NCBI GenBank assembly: GCA_002839535.1
Contig: PGYF01000006.1
Span: forward strand, 2,048-39,539
DNA length: 37,492 nt
Origin: Nitrospira bacterium HGW-Nitrospira-1
GTDB lineage: Bacteria; Nitrospirota; Thermodesulfovibrionia; Thermodesulfovibrionales; UBA6898
Direction: 5' to 3'
Shown: one piece after another, positions 7,540 through 15,175 of the stretch
Layout: each line of letters opens with the position of its first letter
How positions within the stretch are numbered: position 1 is the first letter of the stretch
Position numbers and translations under genes: made by a program
The notes under the pieces: model-generated
What the model saw: the letters and a program-made list of their open reading frames with translations, nothing else
The model's database searches: none
Told to the model about the DNA's origin: nothing

Positions 7540-9174
7540 CTAAGGCTCCAAAGTATGCCTCTGCAGCTTCTTCGGCACATACCATTTCGGCAGGTTATAG
7601 GTTATCCCTGTCGGGGAGGGCTTTATTCCCCTGAACCGCGCCTGCACAATAGGAGTGGCGTCCGGCACATACAAGAAGATGTAGGGGAGTTCATCAGCAA
7701 GGATTTCCTGAATTCTGAAATAGGCTTTTTTCCTTTCTGTAATATCAAACGTCCTGCGGCCCCTGTCAAGGAGTTCGTCCACTTCGGGATTGCGGTAGCT
7801 GACAAAATTGAACTCTTTTTCCTTTGTCTTGGACGAATGCCATATATCGAACTGGTCAGGATCAAGGCCTATGGACCAGCCGAGGATAACGGCCTGAAAA
7901 CACCTTTTGTCAATAAACTCGTTGATGAATGTGCTCCATTCAAGCGCCCTGATCTCCACCTTTATCCCGACCTTTGCGAGTCTCCACTGTATGATCGTTG
8001 CCGTGTTCATCCGGAGGGTATTTCCCATATTGGTCAGGATCGTAAATTCAAAGGGTTTTCCGTCCCTGTCCAAAATTCCATCGCCGTCAGTATCTTTCCA
8101 CCCGGCCTCTTTCAGAAACTGCATCGCCTTTTCAGGATTATATTCATATTTTTTTACATTCGGATTATACGGCCATGTATTGGGCACATAAGGCCCTGTC
8201 GAAGGGCTTCCAAGGCCAAACAAAACCACATCAACAATCTCGCTTTTATCAATCGCATATGCTATTGCCTGCCTCACCTGTTTGTCCTTGAAAAAAGGGT
8301 GCTTAAGATTAAGACCCATGTATGTATAGGCAAAGGCAGGATAACGGAATTTCTGAAAATTGGACTTGAAAAAGTCTGTTTCCGTCTGCTTTGTATACTG
8401 GATAGGCGTAAGCCCCATCATGTCGATCCCGCCCGCCTGCAACTCAAGGAACATGGTCGCAGAATCAGGGATTACGCGATAAATATAATGATTGATATAC
8501 GGTCTTCCTTCAAAATAATCCTGGTAAGCATCAAGCGCAAGTTCCTGACCTGACGTCCATTTGTTCAGCTTATAAGGCCCCATGCCTACAGGGTTTCTCG
8601 CCAGTTCGCTCTTTGTAATATCTTTCCCTTCGAGCAGGTGTTTTGGAAGAACCACCAGATTGCCCCATGAAGTGAGCGCAGGGGCAAAGGGCTTTTCATA
8701 GGTAACTCTGAAGGTATATTTATCGAGGACTTCAGCCTTCCTGACCTGACGGAAATCTTCGCTGTACGCTGTGGGTGTTTTTTCATCAATGATGGTCTTG
8801 TAGCCAAACATCACATCATCAGCCGTAAACTCAACCCCGTCAGCCCACTTGACCCCTTTTCTTAAATGGAAGGTGATGACAAGCCCATCATGTGAAATAT
8901 CCCATGATTCAGCAAGGTCTCCTATAACGCTGAGGTCTGTATCGTATTTCACCAGGCCGTTAAAGATAATGCCCGCAATATTGTGTGAAGCGCTGTCTCC
9001 GGCAAGCATGGGAATCAGTATGCTCGGTTCCCCGATGGTTCCCTCTATTAAAGTATCGCCATAGGCAGGCTCATCTGAGGCGCTTTTCAGGGCTGTCTGC
9101 GATGTCGCTGAGGTCTTGCTCTTACAGCCTGAGAGAACCAGGAGCAGCAGGAAGATATAAAACGCTTTTTTCAT
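7540..9174 (-). CDS. Family 5 extracellular solute-binding lipoprotein (peptide/nickel type)
   Basis: Substrate-binding component of the ABC importer, 544 aa. The signal peptide MKKAFYIFLLLLVLSGC has lipobox LSGC with Cys17 as the lipidated residue, so it should be membrane-anchored outside the inner membrane. Family 5 hallmarks include LAESWDISHDGLVITFHLRK, GVKWADGVEFTADDV, NPVGMGPYKL and KQVRQAIAYAIDK. An EF-like DTDGDGILDRDG stretch (DxDxDG) could bind a divalent cation; in this family it normally reports on the dockerin-like loop of the second lobe. No clear Shine-Dalgarno precedes the start. One arm of a 22-bp inverted repeat (9199-9220) lies 24 bp upstream, so insertion may have displaced the native promoter region. 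Confidence 0.93.
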   Translation of the reverse strand: MKKAFYIFLLLLVLSGCKSKTSATSQTALKSASDEPAYGDTLIEGTIGEPSILIPMLAGDSASHNIAGIIFNGLVKYDTDLSVIGDLAESWDISHDGLVITFHLRKGVKWADGVEFTADDVMFGYKTIIDEKTPTAYSEDFRQVRKAEVLDKYTFRVTYEKPFAPALTSWGNLVVLPKHLLEGKDITKSELARNPVGMGPYKLNKWTSGQELALDAYQDYFEGRPYINHYIYRVIPDSATMFLELQAGGIDMMGLTPIQYTKQTETDFFKSNFQKFRYPAFAYTYMGLNLKHPFFKDKQVRQAIAYAIDKSEIVDVVLFGLGSPSTGPYVPNTWPYNPNVKKYEYNPEKAMQFLKEAGWKDTDGDGILDRDGKPFEFTILTNMGNTLRMNTATIIQWRLAKVGIKVEIRALEWSTFINEFIDKRCFQAVILGWSIGLDPDQFDIWHSSKTKEKEFNFVSYRNPEVDELLDRGRRTFDITERKKAYFRIQEILADELPYIFLYVPDATPIVQARFRGIKPSPTGITYNLPKWYVPKKLQRHTLEP

Positions 9175-9198
9175 GGATTGTTAAGAATACTGCAATTA

Positions 9199-9220
9199 AC
9201 CCAAAAAATGCATTTGAATT
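9199..9220. repeat. 22-bp inverted repeat, left arm (bracket of TA cassette)
   Basis: ACCCAAAAAATGCA-T-TTGAATT here is the reverse complement of 10068-10089 with one mismatch. The pair encloses 847 bp holding the ParD/RelE-type module. Just outside lies ACTGCAATTA (9189-9198), repeated in the same orientation at 10112-10121, directly next to the uvrA stop. This is a possible target-site duplication. Confidence 0.82.
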
Positions 9221-9390
9221 TTGCCCGCATGGACACGAATGCCTTCAAAGTCTTTTGATTTCAACCCAAAATTCCCCTCCCGTCCTCCCCTTAAGTTAAC
9301 GTCCTCCCAAAAGCTTTCGGGACACCCCCTCTTAAGATAAGAGGGGGAAGGGGGAGTTATGAAATTATTGCGGAATGATCCGATGGTATT

Positions 9391-9407
9391 AATAACCAGG
9401 GGACGTT
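9391..9407. repeat. 17-bp direct repeat, left copy
   Basis: AATAACCAGGGGACGTT matches 10004-10020 with a single mismatch. The two copies lie inside the 22-bp inverted arms and directly flank the antitoxin-toxin pair. Confidence 0.75.
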
Positions 9408-9434
9408 CCTGAACGTCCCGGCGGCAACATAGAG

Positions 9435-9463
9435 TTGCATTTTGCTACAAATTGAATTAAAAT
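9435..9463 (+). promoter_or_regulatory. Predicted sigma70-type promoter of the TA pair
   Basis: -35 TTGCAT (9435-9440), 17-bp spacer, -10 TAAAAT (9458-9463). This would start transcription near 9470, leaving GGAGG (9483-9487) in the leader. A second, closer match (TTGAAT 9452-9457, 17 bp, TATAAT 9475-9480) would begin at about 9487 and remove the ribosome-binding site. The overlapping pair could be a site of autoregulation; that is inference. Confidence 0.5.
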
Positions 9464-9494
9464 AGTTGCAAATATATAATATGGAGGCTCTGCT

Positions 9495-9713
9495 ATGGCA
9501 ACAGCTATTAGAATATCGGAAGAGTTGATTGGTGATGCGAAAAAATTTAGCCGGATAGATCACAGATCATTAACCGGTCAAATTGAACACTGGGCTCGCA
9601 TAGGCAAGTGTGCCGAAGAAAACCCGGATTTGCCCTATACTCTTATCAAGGAGATTTTGATTGGAATAGAAGAATTAGAGCAAGACGCTAAATCCGAGTA
9701 TAAATTCGGATAA
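9495..9713 (+). CDS. ParD-like antitoxin
   Basis: A 72-aa protein opening MATAIRISEELIGDAKKFS and continuing DHRSLTGQIEHWARIGKCAE, then ENPDLPYTLI. This matches the ParD-like antitoxin family (ribbon-helix-helix DNA-binding start, conserved R-S-x-x-x-Q-I-E-H-W-A-x-I-G motif and NPDLP). It should bind and neutralise the toxin encoded 5 bp downstream and repress the shared promoter. A good Shine-Dalgarno GGAGG lies 7 bp before the ATG. The orientation opposes both neighbours, and base composition is more AT-rich than the flanking genes, which fits a mobile module. Confidence 0.88.
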   Translation: MATAIRISEELIGDAKKFSRIDHRSLTGQIEHWARIGKCAEENPDLPYTLIKEILIGIEELEQDAKSEYKFG

Positions 9714-9718
9714 AGTGC

Positions 9719-9997
9719 ATGAAAATATACCAATCAAGGTTATTCGAGAAAAAAGTGAAAAAACTGCCCAAACGAGAAAAAGAGATATTAGACCAAGAGA
9801 TAAGCAAAATAGCAAACAATCCCTCTATCGGAGATGAAAAGAAGGGAGATCTCAGGGGAATATTCGTCCATAAATTCAAGATTAAAACAATGTGGTGTCT
9901 GCTTGCCTATAGGATTATTGAAAAGGATTTGGAATTAATTATGATTGGGCCTCATGAGAACTATTATCGGGACTTAAAAAGTTATTTAAAGAGCTGA
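9719..9997 (+). CDS. RelE/ParE-superfamily toxin
   Basis: A 92-aa protein. MKIYQSRLFEKKVKKLPKRE has the toxin start pattern (beta-strand, then basic helix F-x-K-x-x-K-K-L). NPSIGDEKKGDLRGIFVHKF has the typical conserved K/G-D-L-x-G-x-x-V-x-K-F core, followed by WCLLAYRI and the tail LIMIGPHENYYRDLKSYLK. Such proteins are mRNA interferases or gyrase poisons, and the sequence alone does not decide which. Length and all expected segments are complete, in contrast to the remnant at 5246-5341. It starts 5 bp after the antitoxin stop. Confidence 0.86.
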   Translation: MKIYQSRLFEKKVKKLPKREKEILDQEISKIANNPSIGDEKKGDLRGIFVHKFKIKTMWCLLAYRIIEKDLELIMIGPHENYYRDLKSYLKS

Positions 9998-10003
9998 TAA
10001 AAA

Positions 10004-10020
10004 AATAACCAAGGGACGTT
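10004..10020. repeat. 17-bp direct repeat, right copy
   Basis: AATAACCAAGGGACGTT, one mismatch to 9391-9407. It begins 6 bp after the toxin stop codon. Confidence 0.75.
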
Positions 10021-10067
10021 GATGAATTAGCCCGTTGCCTCACATAGAAATCGATACGAAATGATAT

Positions 10068-10089
10068 AATTCAACTGCATTTTTTGGGT
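10068..10089. repeat. 22-bp inverted repeat, right arm
   Basis: Reverse complement of 9199-9220 with one mismatch. It lies 32 bp beyond the uvrA stop. Between it and the stop are a short AGTACTGGAGTACT palindrome and the second copy of ACTGCAATTA (10112-10121). Confidence 0.82.
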
Positions 10090-10121
10090 GAAGTGAAGTA
10101 CTGGAGTACTGACTGCAATTA

Positions 10122-12875
10122 TTACGATTTTTCAATCGAGAGATCAAAGAAGGTTTTCAGATATTTTCCGGTATAAGAACCCTCTGCTTTTACAATATCA
10201 TCGGGAGCGCCTTCAAATATAATCCTGCCGCCCTTGTCTCCTCCTTCAGGGCCAAGGTCCACAATCCAGTCTGCAGCCTTGACAATATCGAGGTTATGCT
10301 CTATGAGAACCACTGTATTGCCTGTTTCAACAAGCCTGTTCAAAATATTGAGAAGCGCCTGCACATCTGCAAAATGCAGCCCCACCGTAGGCTCATCCTC
10401 TCCGCCGGAAAGCATTGTGGCAGGCTGTCCGAGCCGCAAATAGCCGAGACCCGTATCCATCATCAGTCTTAATTTAGCTATAATAGACGGCTGGTCTTCA
10501 AAGAGCGCACAGGCTTCTTCAACAGTCATATTGAGGATATCGTGAATGCTTTTATGCCTGTAGGTTATCCGCAGCGCCTCCGGCCTGTACCTCTTCCCAT
10601 TGCATTTCTCGCATTTTATGTACAGGTCTTCAAAAAAATACATCTCCATTAATTCATAGCCGCTGCCCTTGCAGGTCTCGCATCTGCCGCCCGACACATT
10701 AAAGGAAAAAAATCCCGGCCCATAGCCATATGCCTTTGCCTCCTTCTGAGCGGAAAAGAGTTTTCTGATATGCTCGAATATCTTCAGGTACGTAACAGGA
10801 TTAGAGCGCGGGCTCCGTCCTATCGGAGACTGATCTATGAGTTTAACGCCGTTGAGGTATTCATCGCCTTCGAGCTTCTTATAGGGCAAAGAGGGTTCAT
10901 TGCCGGTCCTGAATTTTTTGGCCAGCGCCCTATAAAGCGTGTCAACAACAAGGCTGCTCTTGCCGGAACCCGATACCCCGGTCACGGCAGTTAGTCTCTT
11001 CAGGGGGACACTGAAGTTGGCAGCCTTGAGGTTGTTCCCTGCAGCTCCGGAGAGCACAAGCATTCCACCGGAAAATTCCCTTTTCTTTGCCGGCGACTCA
11101 ACCTGTTCAATGCCCTTCATATACCTTGCTGTAAGGCAATCAGTCTTTAGAAAATCCTCAGCCGGCCCTGAAAAAACAACCTCACCGCCCTTATGCCCTC
11201 CCCCGGGACCAAGTTCGACAACCCACTCGGCAGACTCTATTATTCCCCTGTCGTGCTCAACCACAATCACTGTGTTGCCGAGGTCTGCAAGCTGTCTCAG
11301 AACCAGCAGAATCCTGCCTGTATCTCTCGGATGAAGTCCCACTGTAGGTTCATCAAGGACATAGAGCGTGCCGGTCAATAAAGAAGCGAGCTGGTTTGAA
11401 AGGTTTATCCTCTGATACTCCCCTCCTGAAAGTGTCTTCCCGCAACGTTCAAGAGTAAGATATTCCAACCCGACTTTTTCCAGAAACCGGAGCTTCATGA
11501 TTATCTGCCGGACAAGTTCCTTTGCGATGTCCCTTTTGAAAGGAGACAGTTCCACATCCGTGAAAAAGCGCAAGCACTCTGAAACCGGCATTCTGCATAG
11601 CCCGGAGATATCCAATCCCGCCAGCTTGTATGATAATGCCTCCTTATTCAGTCTCTTTCCCTGACACACAGGACAGGTAACCGCCCTTTTGTATCTGCTC
11701 AGGAATACCCTGACATGCAGCTTATATTTTCTTCCCTCCATATGTTTGAAAAAATCGTCAAGGCCATGAAAGTGAGAGTTCTCCTTAAATGCCTTTTCCT
11801 TTTCTTCAGGGGTAAAATCCTGAAGAGGTTTTTTTACGTCAAGTCCGGATTTCTTTGCGCCTGCAATCATCTGTCTTTTCCACCATGTATACGCAGGCTT
11901 GTTCCAGGGATCAACAGCGCCCTCTGAAAGGGAGAGGGTTTTGTCCGGTATAATCAGGTCTTCATCATAGCGCAGTGTATTGCCGAAGCCCTTGCATTCC
12001 GGACACGCCCCTACAGGATGATTAAAGGAAAAAAGAAGCGGAGTCGGCAAAGGCAGGGCTGTGCCGCATTCATCACATGAATTTTCAGAAGAAAAGGAGA
12101 GTATTAAGTGAGGGGTAAGGAGCGAGGAGATGACCTCTGACTTCTGACTTCTTATTATTACGACCTTCAGCCTGCCCTGTCCTTCCCGCCACGCCATCTC
12201 AATGGAATCCGACAGCCTCGGCTCATCCCTTAGCACGAGCCTGTCAAGGACAACACTGAAAGGCCGTGATGGGTGATGCGTAATGAGTGATGAGTTTTTA
12301 TCCTTTAACCCATTACCCGTTACGCATAACTCATCACTGTCTTTCATCTCTCCGTCAACCCAAATCCTCTGAAACCCTCTCCTGTGCAGATCGCTGAGCG
12401 GCTCCATAGTATCGAACATAATAATCGCCTTGCCGCCCGTGTATTTTTCGAGAAGTTCTGAGATAATCTGCGACGGGCCCCATTTCCGTATCTCCGCGCC
12501 GCACTCCGGGCAAAAGGGCGCTGCAACCTTTGCATAGAGGAGTCTGAAGAGGTCGTGGAGTTCTGTCAGCGTGCCGACTGTTGAATGCGAGCCGCGCACC
12601 GGGTTTTTTTGTTCAAGCGCAATCGCAGGTCTGATGTTTTGGATGGAATCCACATCCGGCCTGTCGAGCTTTTCAAGAAACAGCCTGGCGTATGTTGAAA
12701 GTGATTCTATAAACCGCCACTGCCCCTCGGCAAATATCGTATCAAAGGCAAGCGATGACTTCCCTGACCCTGAAACGCCGGTAATAACGATGACTTTATT
12801 GTGGGGAAGCCGGAGGTTTATGTCCTTGAGGTTATTCTGCCGCGCACCAGTAATAATCAGTTCATCTTTGGACAT
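10122..12875 (-). CDS. uvrA: UvrABC excinuclease subunit A with internal in-frame deletion in NBD2
   Basis: Dimeric ABC ATPase that recognises DNA lesions and loads UvrB. The 917 aa contain Walker A1 GVSGSGKS (33-40) and the UvrB-binding region. Zn module 1 is CDECG...CPECKGFG, and CPVCQGKRLNKEA marks the end of the insertion domain. Signature 1 LSGGEYQRINL, Walker B1 YVLDEPTVGLHPRD, Walker A2 GVSGSGKSS and the C-terminal zinc finger CETCKGSG...CEKCNGKRY follow. The second NBD reads LSGGE directly into DEPTVGLHFADV (junction E826/D827). The usual about 22 residues of the signature helix and Walker B strand are missing. Two stretches near residues 180-203 and 239-258 are encoded by repeat-like DNA. 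The protein is probably impaired unless the deletion is a sequence artefact. Confidence 0.92.
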   Translation of the reverse strand: MSKDELIITGARQNNLKDINLRLPHNKVIVITGVSGSGKSSLAFDTIFAEGQWRFIESLSTYARLFLEKLDRPDVDSIQNIRPAIALEQKNPVRGSHSTVGTLTELHDLFRLLYAKVAAPFCPECGAEIRKWGPSQIISELLEKYTGGKAIIMFDTMEPLSDLHRRGFQRIWVDGEMKDSDELCVTGNGLKDKNSSLITHHPSRPFSVVLDRLVLRDEPRLSDSIEMAWREGQGRLKVVIIRSQKSEVISSLLTPHLILSFSSENSCDECGTALPLPTPLLFSFNHPVGACPECKGFGNTLRYDEDLIIPDKTLSLSEGAVDPWNKPAYTWWKRQMIAGAKKSGLDVKKPLQDFTPEEKEKAFKENSHFHGLDDFFKHMEGRKYKLHVRVFLSRYKRAVTCPVCQGKRLNKEALSYKLAGLDISGLCRMPVSECLRFFTDVELSPFKRDIAKELVRQIIMKLRFLEKVGLEYLTLERCGKTLSGGEYQRINLSNQLASLLTGTLYVLDEPTVGLHPRDTGRILLVLRQLADLGNTVIVVEHDRGIIESAEWVVELGPGGGHKGGEVVFSGPAEDFLKTDCLTARYMKGIEQVESPAKKREFSGGMLVLSGAAGNNLKAANFSVPLKRLTAVTGVSGSGKSSLVVDTLYRALAKKFRTGNEPSLPYKKLEGDEYLNGVKLIDQSPIGRSPRSNPVTYLKIFEHIRKLFSAQKEAKAYGYGPGFFSFNVSGGRCETCKGSGYELMEMYFFEDLYIKCEKCNGKRYRPEALRITYRHKSIHDILNMTVEEACALFEDQPSIIAKLRLMMDTGLGYLRLGQPATMLSGGEDEPTVGLHFADVQALLNILNRLVETGNTVVLIEHNLDIVKAADWIVDLGPEGGDKGGRIIFEGAPDDIVKAEGSYTGKYLKTFFDLSIEKS
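12106..12162. repeat. Intragenic repeat-like insert in uvrA (7-bp tandem units)
   Basis: Contains TGACCTC followed by two TGACTTC units (12131-12151), plus low-complexity purine/AT flanks. It is translated in frame as part of a non-conserved UvrA segment (about residues 239-258) just before the first zinc module. Confidence 0.5.
12271..12340. repeat. Intragenic imperfect inverted repeat in uvrA
   Basis: The left part has GTGATGCGTAATGAGTGATG (12273-12292). The right part CGTTACGCATAACTCATCAC (12318-12337) is an imperfect reverse complement. It is translated as about 20 non-conserved residues (180-203) inside the UvrA insertion region. The pattern looks like a palindromic repeat accommodated in a coding sequence. 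Confidence 0.55.
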
Positions 12876-12945
12876 CTATGTATTTTAACACAGGCGCAAC
12901 TGTGGAAGAGGGTTTACAGCCCTGTCTTTGCTTGCTGAAAAGCCG

Positions 12946-13557
12946 TCAGTTTTTCCTTACGAATTTTCCGAACCCTGCGAGGACTTTTAATCCCAATTCC
13001 TGACTTTTTTCAGGGTGGAACTGAGTTGCAAATATGTTGTCTTTCCATACCATCGAGGCAAATGTGGTTCCGTAATCAGTAGTTGTTGCTATTACATCTT
13101 TCTCTTCCGGCGCCACATAAAAGGAATGCACAAAATAGAAGAATGAATTGTCCTCTATGTCGGAAAGTATCGGGGGTCTGTTGATGATCCTGACTGTATT
13201 CCAGCCCATGTGAGGGACTTTTAACCCTTTCTGGAATCTGACAACCTTACCCCTGAAAATGTCCAGCCCCTTACATGTCCCAAATTCCTCTGATTCGCTG
13301 AACAGGACCTGCAGTCCGAGGCATATACCGAGAAAGGGCTTCCCCTTGTTTATCGAGGTAACGACCGACTCTGTCAGAGAGAGGTCAGAGAGGTTCCTTA
13401 TGCAGTCCTTGAACGCTCCAACACCAGGAAGCACAATCGCTTCTGCATTATCAACAACCACGGGGTTTGAGGTGACGATCGCGTCTACGCCGACTTTCTT
13501 AAAGCCCTTTTCAACGCTCTTTAAGTTCCCCATTCCATAATCAACTATCGCTATCAT
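12946..13557 (-). CDS. hisH: Imidazole glycerol phosphate synthase, glutamine amidotransferase subunit HisH
   Basis: Supplies ammonia from glutamine to HisF in histidine biosynthesis. The product is 203 aa, the usual length. The class I amidotransferase triad is visible: Cys79 in GICLGLQ, and His181 and Glu183 in FATQFHPEKS. The N-terminal MIAIVDYGMGNLKSVEKGF and the oxyanion-strand segment IVLPGVGAF are typical. The start lies 3 bp after the tolC stop, suggesting co-transcription. None of hisF, hisA or hisB is in the window, so its linkage to an efflux operon is unusual. Confidence 0.96.
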   Translation of the reverse strand: MIAIVDYGMGNLKSVEKGFKKVGVDAIVTSNPVVVDNAEAIVLPGVGAFKDCIRNLSDLSLTESVVTSINKGKPFLGICLGLQVLFSESEEFGTCKGLDIFRGKVVRFQKGLKVPHMGWNTVRIINRPPILSDIEDNSFFYFVHSFYVAPEEKDVIATTTDYGTTFASMVWKDNIFATQFHPEKSQELGLKVLAGFGKFVRKN

Positions 13558-13560
13558 GTT

Positions 13561-14862
13561 TTACCTGACGCCCATCGCCTTTTCAAGGCTTGCGCAGGCA
13601 ACCTTATAATCGTAAAGCGCCTGGTTGAAGGCGGTTTTGGCGTTGCTCAGGGCAACATCGGCATCGGTTACCTCAATAGGATTTCCAACACCGGCCGCGT
13701 ACCTGCCGTTGGCGATATCGAAGTTCTCCTGTGCCTGTTTCACCGTCAGCCCGGCAACAGCGATTCTCTCTTCCGCCTCTGTAAGATTCAGAAACGACTG
13801 CTGCACCTCAAGGAGCACGCCCTGCCTGAGCGCCTCTTCATTGGCAGTCAAAACAAGCAGGTTTGCCCTGGCCTCTGCCACTTGAGCCTTTGTCGAAAAG
13901 CCGCTGAATATGGGTATCGAAAGGGTCAGTCCCGTGCTCCAGCCGTCGCCGTCATGGAACTGATGACCAGACCATGAATAGCCTGCATTGCCGGTCAATA
14001 CAGGAAAATACCCCTTCTTTGCAAGACTTACCGACTCCTCGGAGGCCTTCTTTTTGAAAACAATTGATTTCAGTTCAGGCCGGTTTTCGTATGCCCTGTC
14101 AATAGCCTTCTGAAGCCCGATACTGTACTTCACAAAAGACAGGTTATCTTCGATCTGATATTCCGGCGCCTCAGGCACACCGAGTTCGTTATTAAGTATG
14201 AGCGCCGTTATCTTCAGGCTGTTTCGGGCGCTGATCAGGTTCAACTGCGCATTCCCCAGGTCAACCTCTGCCTTGGTCACATCAAACTTCGGCCTGGTCC
14301 CCACCTCGTAGAACGCCTTTGCCCGCTCCAGATGCTGCTGGAACTGTTTCACTGTCTCTACTGTCACCTCCAGGTTCCGCCTTGCCCTCAGGACATTGTA
14401 ATAGGCCTGCTTCACATTTAAAATCACCTGCTCCTCAATGTTCCGGAGGTCTGCCTTTGCCGAGTCAATGTTCAGTCTCTGGATATTCACCTGGCCGCCT
14501 GTCTTCCGGAAGTCAAAGATCGTCTGAGTTAGAGTAACATCCGTTGAATACTGCCAAAAGGAGTTCCGCCGGCTGCTGCCGGAAACTCCGTCTGACCCTG
14601 CTGTATTCATTGCAGGCTGATATCGTCTATACCCTGCCGATGCGCTTACTGTGGGGAAATATCCTGCCTCTGCCTGGCCCTTCCTTGCATAATACACATC
14701 AACATTAGCCTGCGCAGCCAGAATACTCGGCTGCCTCTTGAGGGCTATCTCCACACACTGCTCAAGGGTAAAAACGTCCCCCTTCTGAATGATCTCCTCA
14801 GCGTTAACGACCATAGGAAAAATCATAATGAGAACTGCAAGAAAAAAAGAAAGTCTTTTCAT
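13561..14862 (-). CDS. TolC-family outer-membrane efflux channel
   Basis: Outer-membrane factor forming the exit duct for the RND pump encoded upstream. The product is 433 aa with signal peptide MKRLSFFLAVLIMIFPMVVNA (cleavage likely after NA). The mature part shows the two OEP repeats: one begins FTLEQCVEIALKRQPSILAA with QAEAGYFPTVSASAGYR, the other ENRPELKSIVFKKKASEESV with KKGYFPVLTGNAGYSW. Long alpha-helical coiled stretches alternate with short beta segments. It follows the RND pump on the same strand, but a 429-bp repeat-rich gap intervenes, so the original linkage may have been disrupted. Confidence 0.94.
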   Translation of the reverse strand: MKRLSFFLAVLIMIFPMVVNAEEIIQKGDVFTLEQCVEIALKRQPSILAAQANVDVYYARKGQAEAGYFPTVSASAGYRRYQPAMNTAGSDGVSGSSRRNSFWQYSTDVTLTQTIFDFRKTGGQVNIQRLNIDSAKADLRNIEEQVILNVKQAYYNVLRARRNLEVTVETVKQFQQHLERAKAFYEVGTRPKFDVTKAEVDLGNAQLNLISARNSLKITALILNNELGVPEAPEYQIEDNLSFVKYSIGLQKAIDRAYENRPELKSIVFKKKASEESVSLAKKGYFPVLTGNAGYSWSGHQFHDGDGWSTGLTLSIPIFSGFSTKAQVAEARANLLVLTANEEALRQGVLLEVQQSFLNLTEAEERIAVAGLTVKQAQENFDIANGRYAAGVGNPIEVTDADVALSNAKTAFNQALYDYKVACASLEKAMGVR

Positions 14863-14916
14863 GATATAGAATCCTCCAACGCTAAAGTATTGTACCCCAA
14901 TTCTTCCTATTCTTCT

Positions 14917-14933
14917 ACTCAGCTTCCCCTGCG
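14917..14933. repeat. 17-bp direct repeat, copy of pump 3' end
   Basis: ACTCAGCTTCCCCTGCG, identical to 15290-15306, which includes the stop codon and last codons of the RND gene. The two copies bracket the repeat-filled gap. Confidence 0.85.
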
Positions 14934-14990
14934 TGTTATACCGATTTAGAAATGTCCGGTTTTTGTATTTTACCTAATCAGCCCCTTTTA

Positions 14991-15150
14991 ATGAATTGCT
15001 TCCTAATTTGTGTCATTGCCCGATCCCCCTCCGTCATTCCACGACCCCCTGATCAAGTCAGAGGGCATGCTTGATCGGGGAATCCATACCCTATCCTGGA
15101 TTGGGAGCCTGCCCCGCACTTGATGCGGGGGTCAAGCCGGAGAATGACAG
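14991..15150. repeat. Dispersed repeat, copy 2
   Basis: 14991-15103 matches 2212-2323. The copy continues through a CCCCGCA/TGCGGGG hairpin (15112-15130) to AGAATGACAG. GTCATTC (15033-15039) and GAATGAC (15142-15148) form short inverted ends, so this copy may hold the complete element of about 118 bp. Confidence 0.88.
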
Positions 15151-15175
15151 AATAAATTTGTTTTGACTTTTGACG

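Larger units (their letters stand above)
9175..9494. other. 320-bp intergenic region between the binding-protein gene and the TA pair
   Basis: No coding signal seen. It contains, in order: the 10-bp direct repeat ACTGCAATTA (9189-9198); the left arm of a 22-bp inverted repeat (9199-9220); a pyrimidine-rich tract with a 10-bp-stem hairpin CCCCCTCTTA / TAAGAGGGGG (9325-9347); a 17-bp direct repeat AATAACCAGGGGACGTT (9391-9407); a short GGACGTTC/GAACGTCC palindrome (9401-9418); and the TA promoter. Confidence 0.75.

Noticed and set aside
7555..8553. 332-codon plus-strand frame opposite the solute-binding protein
   Set aside because: Antisense to a clear family 5 binding protein; no signal of a protein family.
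12131..12151. Short tandem units as a CRISPR-like array
   Set aside because: Only three 7-bp units without spacers, inside uvrA; no cas genes anywhere in the window.
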